NCBI RefSeq assembly: GCF_017873965.1
Contig: NZ_JAGGKT010000002.1
Location: 286,312-350,311 of the forward strand
Direction of reading: 5' to 3'
DNA from: Ammoniphilus resinae
GTDB lineage: Bacteria; Bacillota; Bacilli; Aneurinibacillales; RAOX-1
Length of the DNA stretch: 64,000 bases
Under the pieces are notes generated by a model that saw only the letters and a program-made list of their open reading frames with translations, did no database searches and had not been told where the DNA came from. Every line of letters starts with the position of its first letter. The first letter of the stretch is position 1. Below, in pieces: positions 31,319 to 41,259 of the stretch. The translations under genes and the position numbers were made by a program.

Positions 31319-32761
31319 CTAAGCCTGCAAAAACTCCAATAATTGTTGGGCCGCCTCTTTCCCCTGCTGGATGCAATCTGGGATCCCCACTCCCCTGTAT
31401 CCGGCACCTGCCAGGTAAACGCCAGGATACGCTTCTTTCATCTGCTGGTGGAGTAGTTCTAAGCGTTGCAGATGATTTACTTCATATTGCGGCATGGCCT
31501 TTTCCCAACGATTTACCCGGGTAAAAATCGGGTCAGCGGTAATTCCCATAATTCTTTTTACTTCTTCTCGAGCATAGGATACGAGGGCCTCATCTGAAGA
31601 ATATACCTGATCCTGTTCCTTGGAATGTCCAATATAACAACGCAGTAAAACCCGATCCTTTGGGGTAGTTTGCGGCCACTTGGAAGAAGTCCAGGTACAA
31701 GCTGTAATCTTCCGCCCCTCATTACGGGGAATGACAAACCCGGATCCTGCATCAAGGGGATATTCAATATCCTCTTGTTTATAGGCCAATGCTACGTTAG
31801 CTACAGATACATAGGGGATATGGGAAAGCAGATCTTTTTCTTTTACCCCGCTTAGCATTTTTCGTGCAGCGAATGCAGGTGTTGCTACAATTACTGCATC
31901 AGCAGCAAGCACCCCATCCGCTGTCTTGATTTCATATTGTTTCCCCTTGCATACGACTTCAAGGATTTCCTGATGCAGACGAACATCCACCTCGTCCATA
32001 ACCTCAACAAGGCGGTCCACCAAGGTCTCCAATCCATTTTGATAGGTTAAGAACATACTGTTTCTAGCCTTCGCCGGAAGTGTGGATGGTTTTTCAGCTA
32101 CAGGCTTCCTGGGGCCAGCCTTTCGACTGAGAAGCATTCCCTTAATGATACTATGATATTTTCTTTCAATTTCTTTAAATTGAGGAAAAGTAGCTTCAAG
32201 GCTGAGATTTTGTGTGTCTCCAGCGTATATACCAGATAAAAGAGGTTCCGCGATATTTTCCGCAACTTCTTTCCCCAATCGCCGTTGCAAAAAGCCACCA
32301 AGCGATTCATCGCCCTCCTCCTTCCGCGGAGGAATCACCAAATCCATGGCTGCTCGTAATTTCCCCAACGGAGAAATTAGACCCGTTTTCACAAAGGGAC
32401 CTAACTTGGTAGGAATCCCGAGAACCAATCCTGGGGGCATTAAATGCAATTTATTATGATGCATGATGTAATTTTTACGAGCTGCAGGATTAGTCCCCAC
32501 CAGCTCGGATTCCAATCCAAGTTCCCGCGTTAAATCCATGATCGCCGTTTTTCTGGCAAGAAAGGAATCGGGCCCTTTCTCGATCACAAATCCATCAACA
32601 TGATCTGTCTCGATTTTCCCGCCTAATCTTTCGCCCTTCTCCAACAAAATTAAGCGGAATGGCAACTTTTCTTCTTTGATTTTTTTTTGCAAATAAAATG
32701 CAGCAGTTAAACCAGTAATTCCACCACCAGCTATTACAATCCATTTCTGGTTCAGCGACAT
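31319..32761 (-). CDS. hemY: Coproporphyrinogen/protoporphyrinogen oxidase
   Basis: This 480-residue FAD enzyme has the nucleotide fold VIAGGGITGLTAAFYLQ near residue 8, then GERLGGKIETDHVDGFVIEKGPDSFLARK (cited in part) near residue 42. The C-terminal FAD site YLAGAGYRGVGIPDCIQQGK is near residue 449. In Firmicutes this enzyme oxidises coproporphyrinogen III to coproporphyrin III (the CgoX step of the coproporphyrin-dependent pathway). It is the last gene of hemE-hemH-hemY, 19 bp after hemH. Soluble, slightly longer than the B. subtilis enzyme. Confidence 0.95.
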   Translation of the reverse strand: MSLNQKWIVIAGGGITGLTAAFYLQKKIKEEKLPFRLILLEKGERLGGKIETDHVDGFVIEKGPDSFLARKTAIMDLTRELGLESELVGTNPAARKNYIMHHNKLHLMPPGLVLGIPTKLGPFVKTGLISPLGKLRAAMDLVIPPRKEEGDESLGGFLQRRLGKEVAENIAEPLLSGIYAGDTQNLSLEATFPQFKEIERKYHSIIKGMLLSRKAGPRKPVAEKPSTLPAKARNSMFLTYQNGLETLVDRLVEVMDEVDVRLHQEILEVVCKGKQYEIKTADGVLAADAVIVATPAFAARKMLSGVKEKDLLSHIPYVSVANVALAYKQEDIEYPLDAGSGFVIPRNEGRKITACTWTSSKWPQTTPKDRVLLRCYIGHSKEQDQVYSSDEALVSYAREEVKRIMGITADPIFTRVNRWEKAMPQYEVNHLQRLELLHQQMKEAYPGVYLAGAGYRGVGIPDCIQQGKEAAQQLLEFLQA

Positions 32762-32780
32762 ATGATCTATCCTTCTTTAT

Positions 32781-33710
32781 TTAAGTCTTCGCCAATTCCT
32801 GCAAAATGACGTTTGACAAGCATTCTATGTAAAGCGGATCTGCGTTTAAGGAAGCCGTTCTTTCCAGATGAATCTCTAATTCCTTCGCCAGCTTCTGGCA
32901 TTCAATATCGATATCATACAAAACTTCAAGATGGTCGCTCACAAAACCGATTGGACAAATCAGAACCTGTTTGACCCCTTCTTTTTGCAAGGATACCATA
33001 CGTTCTAAAATATCGGGTCCAAGCCATGGTACAGCGGTTTGGCCAGCACTTTGCCAACCTGTTTCCCAGTGTTTCAAACCTACTCTTTGCGCAATAACCT
33101 CCGCAGTTTCTCTTAACTGCTGTGGATATGGATCTTTCATTTCGAGAATTTTCTCCGGCAAACTATGTGCAGTAAACAAGACCTTCACTTGCTCCTTAGC
33201 CTTACCTGGAAATCTCTGTAGAACCTCTTCCACACGGTTAACCAATGCTTGTATGAAATCAGGGTCAAGATGATAATCTTTGACTAGTGACAGCAACTCT
33301 ATACCATAAGTTTCCGCAGCTTCTTTTGCTGTCTTATGATACGTTCCTACACTCATCATCGAATAATGTGGGGCCAGAACGATTCCAATCGCCTGTTTTA
33401 TACCATCTTCTGCCATTCGCTTGATCGCGTCTTCTATAAAAGGTGCTGCATGTTTCATTCCCATATAGGCAACAAATTCATGGGGAGATTTTTCATTCAG
33501 CCTTTTTTCCAAGTTGTCAACCTGTGCTCTAGTAATTTCCAATAAAGGGGACAACCCGCCAATGGCTTGATAACGATCCACTAATTCCTGCAATCTTTCC
33601 GGAGTGGGAGGATTACCCCGACGAATGTGTGTATAATAGGCTTCTACATCGTCTAAACTGGCTGGCGTTCCATAGGCCATGACCAATACCCCGATCTTTT
33701 CCTTCGCCAT
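32781..33710 (-). CDS. hemH: Ferrochelatase (coproporphyrin III type)
   Basis: This 309-residue enzyme begins KIGVLVMAYGTPASLDDVEA and carries the class motifs MGMKHAAPFIEDAI near residue 82, LAPHYSMMSVGTYHK near residue 111 and the metal-site His in FTAHSLPEKI near residue 178. WLGPDILE near residue 232 completes the set. It inserts Fe2+ into coproporphyrin III (CpfC in the Gram-positive route). Middle gene of hemEHY, 17 bp after hemE, AGAGGAGG before the ATG. Confidence 0.95.
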   Translation of the reverse strand: MAKEKIGVLVMAYGTPASLDDVEAYYTHIRRGNPPTPERLQELVDRYQAIGGLSPLLEITRAQVDNLEKRLNEKSPHEFVAYMGMKHAAPFIEDAIKRMAEDGIKQAIGIVLAPHYSMMSVGTYHKTAKEAAETYGIELLSLVKDYHLDPDFIQALVNRVEEVLQRFPGKAKEQVKVLFTAHSLPEKILEMKDPYPQQLRETAEVIAQRVGLKHWETGWQSAGQTAVPWLGPDILERMVSLQKEGVKQVLICPIGFVSDHLEVLYDIDIECQKLAKELEIHLERTASLNADPLYIECLSNVILQELAKT

Positions 33711-33727
33711 TGTAAGATCCTCCTCTC

Positions 33728-34774
33728 TTATTGTTTATTTAAAACGGAATGGCTGTATTCATGAACATAGTCTGTCAATCGTTTTAACATATCACCTGGT
33801 ACCTCGGGGAAAATCCCATGTCCCAGGTTAAAGACAAAGCCAGGTGCTTCGAGCCCTTGGTCAATAATCTCCTTGGCTTTGCTCTCGAGTTTCGACCAAG
33901 GGGCAAGCAACATCGTTGGATCGAGGTTACCTTGAATTGCATGGTTATTTCCAATCCGCTTTCGTCCTTCACGGATCGAAACCCGCCAGTCTATACCCAT
34001 AACGTCGGCGTCCAAATCATTCCACAAAGGGAGAAGTTCCCCAGAACTGACGCCTCCAAAATAAATTTTTGGAACAGGTACCTCTTTTAGTTCCTGAAAA
34101 ATTCTTTTCATCGTTGGATATACATATTGTTTATAATCTTCAGGAGCTAATGCTCCTGCCCAGCTATCAAATATTTGTACAGCACCCGCACCAGCAGATA
34201 TCTGTGCTTTTAAATAGGTGACAATCATCGAACCAAGCTTCTCCATCAGCCGGTTCCAAAGTTCAGGTTGTCCATACATCATCTGCTTTGTACGAATATA
34301 ATTTCGAGAAGGACCCCCTTCCACCATATAGCTAGCTAACGTAAATGGAGCACCTGTGAAACCAATCAATGGTACTTTTAATTCTCTGGCGAGGATCTGT
34401 ATCGTTTCCAAAACATAGGAAAGATCCTCCTCAGGTTCAATGTTACGAAGACTTGCGATATCGTCCGCATTCCGAAAAGGGGTTTCTAATATAGGACCTC
34501 TCTTTTCAATGATGTCATATTTTACACCCATCGGCCCTAGCGGAACCATTATATCTGAAAATAGAATCGCCGCATCCACACCAAGTTGTTGAACAGGCAG
34601 AATGGTGACCTCTGCACATAACTCGGGGATCCGACAAATTTCCAATAAGGTATGCTTTTTTCGAATTTCTCTGTATTCCGCCTGGTAGCGACCTGCTTGT
34701 CGCATGTACCAAACCGGCACATGTTCAATTTCCTGCTTTAAACATGCTCGAATAAACGTATCATTAAAAGACAT
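33728..34774 (-). CDS. hemE: Uroporphyrinogen decarboxylase
   Basis: This 348-residue enzyme has the conserved PVWYMRQAGRYQAEYREIRK near residue 19, an Asp in FSDIMVPLGPMGVKYD near residue 70, and GFTGAPFTLASYMVEGG near residue 138. It decarboxylates the four acetate arms of uroporphyrinogen III. The start at MSFNDTFIRACLK matches family length; a longer frame to 34945 has no ribosome site and overlaps an upstream terminator. First gene of the heme operon. Confidence 0.95.
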   Translation of the reverse strand: MSFNDTFIRACLKQEIEHVPVWYMRQAGRYQAEYREIRKKHTLLEICRIPELCAEVTILPVQQLGVDAAILFSDIMVPLGPMGVKYDIIEKRGPILETPFRNADDIASLRNIEPEEDLSYVLETIQILARELKVPLIGFTGAPFTLASYMVEGGPSRNYIRTKQMMYGQPELWNRLMEKLGSMIVTYLKAQISAGAGAVQIFDSWAGALAPEDYKQYVYPTMKRIFQELKEVPVPKIYFGGVSSGELLPLWNDLDADVMGIDWRVSIREGRKRIGNNHAIQGNLDPTMLLAPWSKLESKAKEIIDQGLEAPGFVFNLGHGIFPEVPGDMLKRLTDYVHEYSHSVLNKQ

Positions 34775-34892
34775 TCCGAACGAGCCTCTTTTCTGTCTAT
34801 TTTTGTCCTTCCCCATTATGCCGTTTTTAGTATCATTTAACAAGCCTTTACCACACCTAACTGTGACAGTTTTGGTAAATTTAAGACCTGCG

Positions 34893-34922
34893 AAAAAGAG
34901 ACGACCATGTTCCCATGGTCGC
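34893..34922 (-). terminator. Terminator upstream of hemE
   Basis: CGACCATG pairs with CATGGTCG around GGAA, followed on the minus strand by TCTCTTTTT. It ends transcription of the small genes at 34938-35488. Confidence 0.85.
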
Positions 34923-34937
34923 CACGTTTTGCATTTG

Positions 34938-35114
34938 TTATTCATAATTTCCTGTTCTTGTATCGTATGGGCCAGGATTTTTTATTACCGGAGGCTGAAC
35001 TGCTGTTCGTTTGATCGTCCGGGTCTGATGCAGGTTAGTGGCAGCCGAGGCATGCGTACCAATTGCTTCTAGTTCCTGAAGGGAATCTACACGGTTGCTT
35101 GGATTGTCTTTCAT
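34938..35114 (-). CDS. 58-residue small protein
   Basis: AAGGAGTGG precedes the ATG at 35114. The product begins MKDNPSNRVDSLQELEAIGT and continues with a polar stretch ending PPVIKNPGPYDTRTGNYE. It is soluble and probably extended. A terminator follows nine bases after the stop and a lipoprotein gene lies 41 bp upstream. It has no recognised family; co-occurrence with a small lipoprotein hints at a spore or envelope role. Confidence 0.55.
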   Translation of the reverse strand: MKDNPSNRVDSLQELEAIGTHASAATNLHQTRTIKRTAVQPPVIKNPGPYDTRTGNYE

Positions 35115-35155
35115 TAGACCCACCCACTCCTTCAAAAGAGTATTAAGGACAGTCG

Positions 35156-35488
35156 TTACCTGCCTGACATTGGTCCAGTTCCAGCTCTGTTCCGGTCCAT
35201 CCAATCAGTTCTAAGCTGATTGTTATTCAGGTTGTTGCCCAGCCGGCTCACTCCATCGTAATCGTAATAGTAGTTATAACGGTATAGTGAATCATCATTG
35301 GGTGTTAAATCATTTACATGACCATTATATTGATTCAAGTGATACCGGCCATTGTATTGGTTTACATCAAAATTCCGATTCGCCGTTCCACAACCTGCCA
35401 AAACTCCTATGGAAAGACAGCCCACTATAGCCAAAGGCATCAGTTTCCCTAAACAGGTACGATGTTTGGGCATCTTCAAGGCTGACAA
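35156..35488 (-). CDS. Small lipoprotein, Asn/Tyr-rich
   Basis: The protein of about 105-110 residues has a lipoprotein signal (PLAIVGCLSIGVLAGCG) with the lipid Cys near residue 33, and a mature part dominated by Asn, Tyr and Asp (DVNQYNGRYHLNQYNG, RYNYYYDYDG). The two NQYNG units are a short internal repeat. The start is unclear: TTG 35488 is very close to GGAAGGTGG, while TTG 35479 sits about ten bases away. Similar Tyr/Asn-rich lipoproteins occur in spore formers. Function unknown. Confidence 0.65.
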   Translation of the reverse strand: MSALKMPKHRTCLGKLMPLAIVGCLSIGVLAGCGTANRNFDVNQYNGRYHLNQYNGHVNDLTPNDDSLYRYNYYYDYDGVSRLGNNLNNNQLRTDWMDRNRAGTGPMSGR

Positions 35489-35594
35489 GCCACCTTCCGT
35501 TCATGGCTACTCCAACCACTGTGGAAAACGTTTTTGGAGTGCATTTATAGAATGTGTGGCCATTAGAAATTTATGATTGTTATTGATTGGTTAA

Positions 35595-35810
35595 TTAAGC
35601 CCCGTAATCAGCCTGTAATTTTCTCCGAACAAGATACTCAATCTTCAAATCTTGATAGGTCCGAAAACGAACGCACCTTTTATAGTCCCCTTGGCAGAAT
35701 TGTTCCAACAATTCCGGTTCCTGTTTGAGATCCTCACTCGTTGCGTCACAATGGATTTGCGTCATAAAAAATTTAGTATGTTCATGATATAGAGGACAAT
35801 TGGCCATCAT
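35595..35810 (-). CDS. Cys-containing 71-residue protein
   Basis: The start is at the double ATG (35810 and 35807), with GGGAGG directly upstream. The product begins MANCPLYHEHTKFFMTQIHC and ends with LEQFCQGDYKRCVRFRTYQD, then a basic tail. Four Cys in the pattern CPxY, C, CxGDYxxC resemble small metal- or cluster-binding proteins seen in Bacillales and clostridia. A metal site is inferred, but which metal cannot be said. The first 51 codons of the longer open frame are AT-rich and not coding. Confidence 0.65.
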   Translation of the reverse strand: MMANCPLYHEHTKFFMTQIHCDATSEDLKQEPELLEQFCQGDYKRCVRFRTYQDLKIEYLVRRKLQADYGA

Positions 35811-35961
35811 TATTCCTCCCGCCCCAATAGTAATGACCCCATTATTGCCCAATTTTATTAAATATATACCAAAAATAAACCTAAAAATATGTTCCCATTG
35901 AACATAACCCCCTAGAAAAGATCTTAGGTTTTCGTTATAATCGGATATTGGAGGGGAAACC

Positions 35962-36276
35962 ATGAAATACTCTTTTGTTTATGACCCGAGAATAGAAATG
36001 GATATGCCTGTCATCCATGAACCAATGGAGGAATGGACCTCTGAAGAAATGGCACACTTTAATGAGCAGGCTATGTCCATTACCGCTCAAATCCCAGCGA
36101 AAATTCTGGAATTTGATAAACGATACATGAAAAAATATGATGCACTGGAAATTGATCCAGAACGCTTCTTTGAGATTATGGATGATTTAAATGAGCTTTC
36201 AGGGAAAATTAGTGAGTTAAACGTGTTGTACCTTCGTCTTGAGGGGAAATTTCTTCAAACCGGCGGGCATTTCTAA
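35962..36276 (+). CDS. Helical 104-residue protein, unknown
   Basis: This acidic, helix-rich protein begins MKYSFVYDPRIEMDMPVIHE and has two long helices (EEMAHFNEQAMSITAQIPAK and RFFEIMDDLNELSGKISELN). TTGGAGGGG eight bases before the ATG is a strong ribosome site, and a strong terminator overlaps the stop. It is divergent from the Cys-containing gene. I do not recognise a family; it may be a cytosolic binding protein. Confidence 0.65.
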   Translation: MKYSFVYDPRIEMDMPVIHEPMEEWTSEEMAHFNEQAMSITAQIPAKILEFDKRYMKKYDALEIDPERFFEIMDDLNELSGKISELNVLYLRLEGKFLQTGGHF

Positions 36277-36317
36277 AGTCTTGGTGCATACTCAGGGTAT
36301 GCACCAAGACTTTTTTA
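36276..36317. terminator. Bidirectional terminator
   Basis: AGTCTTGGTGCATAC and GTATGCACCAAGACT pair over 15 bases, with TTTTTT on the plus side. It serves the convergent 36276 and 36318 gene ends. Confidence 0.9.
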
Positions 36318-37061
36318 TTAATTCCCTGCTTTCCGACATATATAAATGATTCTTGGTGATTCCTCTAATTGATAGTTACTTGCATCATAATCTCCAAAAA
36401 GCTGCACGATTTCTAGCCCATTCCGTTGAAGCATATGTTTAAGTTGGTCTATTCCATACAACTTCACTTTTTCTTCATATTGTCTGGAATTCTCCCCCAT
36501 TTCCTGGATAATGATCTTTTTCTCCACAAACTGTTCGTTGATCGAGCGATATTGCTTAATCATTAAGTCTCCTTGCTCCGTTTCCGAGTAGGGGTTAATA
36601 TGCTGACGCAAATAACCAGGATTTAGGTAATCGAAGACGAAATACCCTCCGGGTTTAAGAGCTCTACTTGCATTTCTAAATACCTTCTCATTTTCCTCGT
36701 CCTCGGAGAAATATCCAAAACTGGTAAATAGATTAACGACGTGATCCATCTCTTCGTTAAAATGGACTTCACGAACATCCGCCCTCATATATAGGATATT
36801 CATGTTCAAAGATTGTTTGATCGCTTCGGCCAATAATACGGCTGATAAATCTACGCCAACCACTTGTAAACCAAGGGATGCCAGCCAACGGCTATGGCGT
36901 CCTTGCCCACAGCATAGATCTAGGACTTTTTGACCTTTTGAAACGGGAACAAAAGAAATTAACTTTTCCAGTTCCTGCGTCGCTTTTCTCTCATCACGGT
37001 GCGCATAGATTCTAAGATAATCCTCTTGAAAAGACCGTTCATACCATTCAGACATATCCAT
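36318..37061 (-). CDS. Class I SAM-dependent methyltransferase
   Basis: This 247-residue protein has motif I VLDLCCGQGRHSRWLASLG near residue 46, motif II acidic turn VVGVDLS near residue 67, and VNLFTSFGYFSEDEENEKVF near residue 109. The ALKPGGYFVFDYLNP strand lies near residue 134. These define a methyltransferase of the UbiE/YcgJ-like group. The substrate is not evident. Its start overlaps the end of the TIGR01777 oxidoreductase gene by 14 bases, so the two are coupled. GAAAGGAAC lies before the ATG. Confidence 0.85.
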   Translation of the reverse strand: MDMSEWYERSFQEDYLRIYAHRDERKATQELEKLISFVPVSKGQKVLDLCCGQGRHSRWLASLGLQVVGVDLSAVLLAEAIKQSLNMNILYMRADVREVHFNEEMDHVVNLFTSFGYFSEDEENEKVFRNASRALKPGGYFVFDYLNPGYLRQHINPYSETEQGDLMIKQYRSINEQFVEKKIIIQEMGENSRQYEEKVKLYGIDQLKHMLQRNGLEIVQLFGDYDASNYQLEESPRIIYICRKAGN

Positions 37062-37956
37062 GTTCCTTTCTATTTTCGATCAAATTGGACAGAGCCTCAG
37101 GTAAATGAGAGTATTGAAAAGTAAAACCGTTACCTACTGCTTTCTTGGGAAACACTTTCTGTCCCTTCAAAAGCAAATCAGCCATTTCCCCCAATGCCAT
37201 CCTTAATGCCAGTGCCGGTGTCCGGAGCCAATGTGGACGCTTCAATATTTGAGAAAGTTGTTCCCCAAATTCATTCATAGTGACAGGGGTTGGAGCGGTA
37301 AAATTGACGGCCCCAAATATTTTCTCTTGTTCCATGCAAAACAACAAAAGATTAACCGCATCGTCTATGTGGATCCAGGAAAGCCACTGATTTCCCTTGC
37401 CAATCGGCCCACCTATGTAAAAGCGATAAGGATTAAGCATTTTCGGCAGGGCCCCGCCTTTTAAGCCAAGAACTATCCCAAATCGCGCTTTAACAACACG
37501 AACGCCATTGACTGCCATCTGATCTGCCTCTGCTTCCCAAGTCGCAACAACTTGTGCAAGAAAATCCTGCACATCTTTTGAACCAGATGATTCCTCTGAA
37601 AAAATTTGCTTGTCTGAATGACCATAAAACCCAACAGCAGATCCGTTAATGACCGTTGGGGTTTGAATTGCGCCATTGGCAATCATTTCAGCTAGGCTAC
37701 GTGTTGTTTGGATTCGACTTTGTTGAATTCTCTTTTTAGCCTGATTTGTCCACCTTTGGTTGATGGTTTCTCCAGCTAAGTTCACAACCCCATCAACGAT
37801 CAAGGGGCATGAAGGATCTAGAGGTTCGAGCGTCCCTGTCCTCGTCATATACTTCAGATCCCGTGATAAAATGACCACCTCATGACCCACATGCCTGCAT
37901 TTTTCACGTAATGCCGTTCCAATAAAACCAGAACCTCCAAGAATTGCAATCTTCAT
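37048..37956 (-). CDS. TIGR01777 family NAD-dependent epimerase/oxidoreductase
   Basis: This 302-residue extended SDR has AILGGSGFIGTALREKC at residues 3-19, VDGVVNLAGETINQRWT near residue 55, RSLAEMIANG, NGSAVGFYGHS near residue 105 and a C-terminal DUF1731-type segment (LLKGQKVFPKKAVGNGFTFQ). Homologues (B. subtilis YfhF) are conserved but have no defined substrate. The start MKIAILGG has GAGGGG upstream. It leads a two-gene operon with the methyltransferase. Confidence 0.88.
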   Translation of the reverse strand: MKIAILGGSGFIGTALREKCRHVGHEVVILSRDLKYMTRTGTLEPLDPSCPLIVDGVVNLAGETINQRWTNQAKKRIQQSRIQTTRSLAEMIANGAIQTPTVINGSAVGFYGHSDKQIFSEESSGSKDVQDFLAQVVATWEAEADQMAVNGVRVVKARFGIVLGLKGGALPKMLNPYRFYIGGPIGKGNQWLSWIHIDDAVNLLLFCMEQEKIFGAVNFTAPTPVTMNEFGEQLSQILKRPHWLRTPALALRMALGEMADLLLKGQKVFPKKAVGNGFTFQYSHLPEALSNLIENRKEHGYV

Positions 37957-38009
37957 CCCGACACCCCTCATTAAAGCGCACTCCCCTTTATATTAAAGGA
38001 TTGGTAAAA

Positions 38010-38055
38010 AAAAACAAAGAGGCTATCCCATATGGACGGCCCCTTTGTTGGTTTA
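38010..38055 (-). terminator. Terminator of the 45-residue gene
   Basis: CAACAAAG and CTTTGTT form the outer stem, with GC pairs inside, followed by T9 on the minus strand. Confidence 0.8.
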
Positions 38056-38058
38056 ACC

Positions 38059-38196
38059 TTACTCGTCATCTTCATAATCATGTGGACGTAGGAACGTATA
38101 ATTCAGATAATCTTCTGGATCATCACCCTGAAAACAGAGATCACAAACTCCGCCGGACAATTCAGAAAGTGTGCCACAGCATGAACATCTATCCAT
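38059..38196 (-). CDS. 45-residue zinc-knuckle protein
   Basis: AAGGGGGATG upstream of the ATG at 38196 and a terminator after the stop frame this gene. The product begins MDRCSCCGTLSELSGGVCDL and then CFQGDDPED: a CxCC and CxxC pair that should bind zinc, followed by an acidic tail ending HDYEDDE. It is one of four short Cys-rich genes in this window. Function unknown; a regulatory adaptor role is possible. Confidence 0.7.
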   Translation of the reverse strand: MDRCSCCGTLSELSGGVCDLCFQGDDPEDYLNYTFLRPHDYEDDE

Positions 38197-38293
38197 TAGA
38201 CATCCCCCTTGTCACGTGACCTGATCTTCTCTAGTTTATGGAGAAAAGACAGAAACAAGTAAGGTAATTTTAGGGATTAGCAATCTCTTCACT

Positions 38294-40738
38294 TTAACCA
38301 ATCACAAGGTTTACCAAGCGGTCTGGAACAACGATAAGCTTGCGTATCTGTTTTCCTTCCAATGCTTCTTGGACACTAGCAATCTGCATAGCCTTCTCTT
38401 TCATGCTTTCTTGGTCCAAACCTTTTGGAATCAACAAGCGATCCTTGATTTTCCCGTTTACCTGAATGACGATTTCGACCTCATTATCAACAGTCATCGC
38501 CTCATCATAGGTTGGCCATGGTTCATAAGCCAAGGTATCCTGATGACCTAAACGGCCCCATACCTCTTCTGCAATATGAGGAGCTAACGGGGAAAGCATC
38601 TTAACAAAGGATTCCATCGCTTGTTTTGGCAATTGGTCTTCTTTATTCGCTTCATTCATCATGACCATTAATGCACTAATCGCTGTATTAAATCGAAGGT
38701 TCTCCATATCATGGGTAACCGCCTTGATTGTTTTGTGAAGAACACGATTAAAGGATTCACTTCCTCGGTGGTTTCCAATCTTTGTATTTAAACTGCCATC
38801 CTCTTGCATAAACATCCGCCATACACGGCTTAGAAAGCGATGCGCCCCTTCCACCCCATTATCATTCCAAGGCTTGGATGCTTCAAGTGGTCCCATAAAC
38901 ATTTCATAGATCCGTAACGTATCTGCACCATATTTTTCCACAATATCATCAGGATTAACAACGTTCCCCCGAGATTTGCTCATTTTCTCATTGTTTGCCC
39001 CAAGGATCATTCCCTGGTTGACAAGTTTCTGGAACGGTTCCTTTGTTTCTACGATCCCCAGATCATAGAGAACTTTGTGCCAGAATCGAGCATACAGCAA
39101 GTGCAATACGGCATGCTCAGCGCCCCCAATATAAAGGTCTACGGGCAACCAGGCTTTAGCCTTTTCCTTGGAACAGAGCTCCTGATCGTTATGCGGGTCA
39201 ATATACCGAATATAATACCAGCAGCTTCCGGCCCATTGCGGCATCGTATTGGTTTCTCGTTTCGCCTTCATTCCTGTTTCCGGATCAATGGTATTGATCC
39301 ATTCTTCGATATTCGCTAATGGAGATTCTCCTGTTCCGGATGGGCGAATTGCATCTGTTTCTGGAAGCAGGAGAGGTAATTGATCCTCAGACACTGGCTT
39401 CATCGTACCATCTTCTAAATGAAGTATCGGAATAGGTTCACCCCAGTAACGCTGTCTACTGAATAGCCAGTCCCGTAAACGATAGGTTATTTTCTTTTTT
39501 CCCTTCTTCGTTTCTTCCAACCAGGAAATCATTTTGCTGATCGCTTCTTTGTTCCCTAATCCGTTTAGGAAATCGGAATTCACATGTGGTCCATCACCGG
39601 TAAATGCTTCTTCTTCCACGTTTCCGCCAGCTACAACCTCGACGATTGGCAGGTCAAATTTCTTGGCAAACTCCCAGTCACGTTGGTCATGTCCTGGTAC
39701 TGCCATGATTGCTCCTGTTCCGTAACTAACTAACACATAATCTGCAATCCAGATTGGCACCTTATGGCCATTCACAGGGTTTATGGCATATGCGCCTGTA
39801 AATACCCCTGTTTTATCTTTGGCAAGGTCTGTTCTTTCCAGGTCGCTCTTTCGAGCAGACATGTCGATATAATCTTTAACTGCTGCCCGCTGTCCATCTG
39901 TCGTAATTTTTTCAACCAACTTATGTTCTGGTGCCAAGACACAATAGGAAGCGCCAAACAAGGTGTCTGGGCGTGTTGTAAACACCGTTAAAGCTTGATC
40001 AGGCTGACCTTCGATAGGAAAATCAAGTTCCGCACCTTCCGATTTTCCAATCCAGTTACGCTGCATTTCCTTGATGCTTTCTGGCCAATCTAATTCCTCA
40101 AGATCCTCTAACAATCTTTCGGAGTAAGCTGTGATCTTTAGAACCCACTGTCTCATTGGTTTGCGTATAACGGGGTGTCCTCCGCGTTCACTTTTCCCAT
40201 CAATGACTTCTTCATTCGCTAATACCGTTCCAAGGGCTGGGCACCAATTTACAGGAACTTCATCAACATAAGCTAGTCCCATCTTGTATAGCTGTAAAAA
40301 GATCCACTGGGTCCACTTATAATACGAAGGGTCTGTTGTGGAAATTTCCCGGTCCCAATCGTATGAAAATCCTAAAGATTTGATTTGACGACGGAAATTA
40401 TTAATGTTGCGAATGGTGATATCCCTTGGGTGTTCCCCTGTATCTAGGGCATGCTGCTCCGCAGGCAGTCCAAAGGCGTCCCATCCCATCGGATGAAGAA
40501 CTTGATACCCTTTCATCCTTTTATAGCGGGAAACAATATCTGTAGCTGTATATCCCTCAGGATGGCCTACGTGAAGACCTGCGCCAGATGGATAAGGAAA
40601 CATATCCAACGCATAAAATTTGGGTTTTTGTGGATTTTCCACAAGTTTAAATGTTTTTTCCTCTTCCCAGTAGTTTTGCCACTTCTTTTCAATGGCTTGA
40701 TGATCATAATGTTTGATCGAAGCATGTTCCGAACGCAT
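38294..40738 (-). CDS. leuS: Leucyl-tRNA synthetase
   Basis: This 814-residue class I synthetase has the HIGH region [20 protein letters not shown] near residue 44, a CP1 editing domain ([20 protein letters not shown] near residue 232), the KMSKS loop [17 protein letters not shown] near residue 579 and an anticodon-binding domain to the C-terminus. It charges tRNA-Leu and edits norvaline or isoleucine. GGAGG seven bases before the ATG sets the start at [12 protein letters not shown]. Expression is governed by the T-box leader upstream. Confidence 0.97.
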   Translation of the reverse strand: MRSEHASIKHYDHQAIEKKWQNYWEEEKTFKLVENPQKPKFYALDMFPYPSGAGLHVGHPEGYTATDIVSRYKRMKGYQVLHPMGWDAFGLPAEQHALDTGEHPRDITIRNINNFRRQIKSLGFSYDWDREISTTDPSYYKWTQWIFLQLYKMGLAYVDEVPVNWCPALGTVLANEEVIDGKSERGGHPVIRKPMRQWVLKITAYSERLLEDLEELDWPESIKEMQRNWIGKSEGAELDFPIEGQPDQALTVFTTRPDTLFGASYCVLAPEHKLVEKITTDGQRAAVKDYIDMSARKSDLERTDLAKDKTGVFTGAYAINPVNGHKVPIWIADYVLVSYGTGAIMAVPGHDQRDWEFAKKFDLPIVEVVAGGNVEEEAFTGDGPHVNSDFLNGLGNKEAISKMISWLEETKKGKKKITYRLRDWLFSRQRYWGEPIPILHLEDGTMKPVSEDQLPLLLPETDAIRPSGTGESPLANIEEWINTIDPETGMKAKRETNTMPQWAGSCWYYIRYIDPHNDQELCSKEKAKAWLPVDLYIGGAEHAVLHLLYARFWHKVLYDLGIVETKEPFQKLVNQGMILGANNEKMSKSRGNVVNPDDIVEKYGADTLRIYEMFMGPLEASKPWNDNGVEGAHRFLSRVWRMFMQEDGSLNTKIGNHRGSESFNRVLHKTIKAVTHDMENLRFNTAISALMVMMNEANKEDQLPKQAMESFVKMLSPLAPHIAEEVWGRLGHQDTLAYEPWPTYDEAMTVDNEVEIVIQVNGKIKDRLLIPKGLDQESMKEKAMQIASVQEALEGKQIRKLIVVPDRLVNLVIG

Positions 40739-40771
40739 GAAGAATCCTCCATTATTTTTAATAATTCTAAA

Positions 40772-41010
40772 TAAAAAAACCACCCATCCCCGGCTAAACA
40801 CAGCAAGGGACGAGAGGTTGTCGTTAACTCCCGCGGTACCACCCTAATTAGTACTAAAGTACTCACTTTCAAATCCTTAACGCGGACTAACGGCAGAATC
40901 ATTCAGTTCGATTTCTGCAGCTCCAAGGTGAGTTCGATGCCGGGCTGGGTTGACTTGCACCATCCGTCAACTCTCTGGATCCATCCGATTCATTTACTAA
41001 TCCTCTTCAT
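40772..41010 (-). promoter_or_regulatory. T-box riboswitch, leucine-specific
   Basis: On the minus strand the T-box AGGGTGGTACCGCGG lies at 40831-40845. The specifier GAA-CTC-ACC (Leu codon CTC at 40930-40932) lies about 85 bases before it. A terminator stem (GTCCC with GGGAT, T7 at 40772-40778) ends the leader. Uncharged tRNA-Leu favours the antiterminator and leuS expression. Confidence 0.93.
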
Positions 41011-41048
41011 CACATTTGCGCAAAATTTGGATAAAAACTAATAGCTAC

Positions 41049-41078
41049 ATTTTATGGTTTTTTATGTAGAAATGTCAA
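41049..41078 (-). promoter_or_regulatory. Promoter of the leuS T-box transcript
   Basis: The minus strand carries TTGACA (41073-41078) and TAAAAT (41049-41054) with an 18-bp spacer, just upstream of the T-box leader. Confidence 0.65.
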
Positions 41079-41259
41079 TATTGTTTTCCTAGAATAGTAC
41101 TTTTATCGACAGAATTTCTTGTTTTTATACGAAAGGACATGGAGGGTGTGGGATTTTGTCATCTTCTGCGCTTTCCCGGGAAAAGTGTTCTAGAGAATAG
41201 GCATTGCTCCTAATTCTTTGTTAGAATAAACAAAGATAAATTGAGAGGAGATTCGGGTT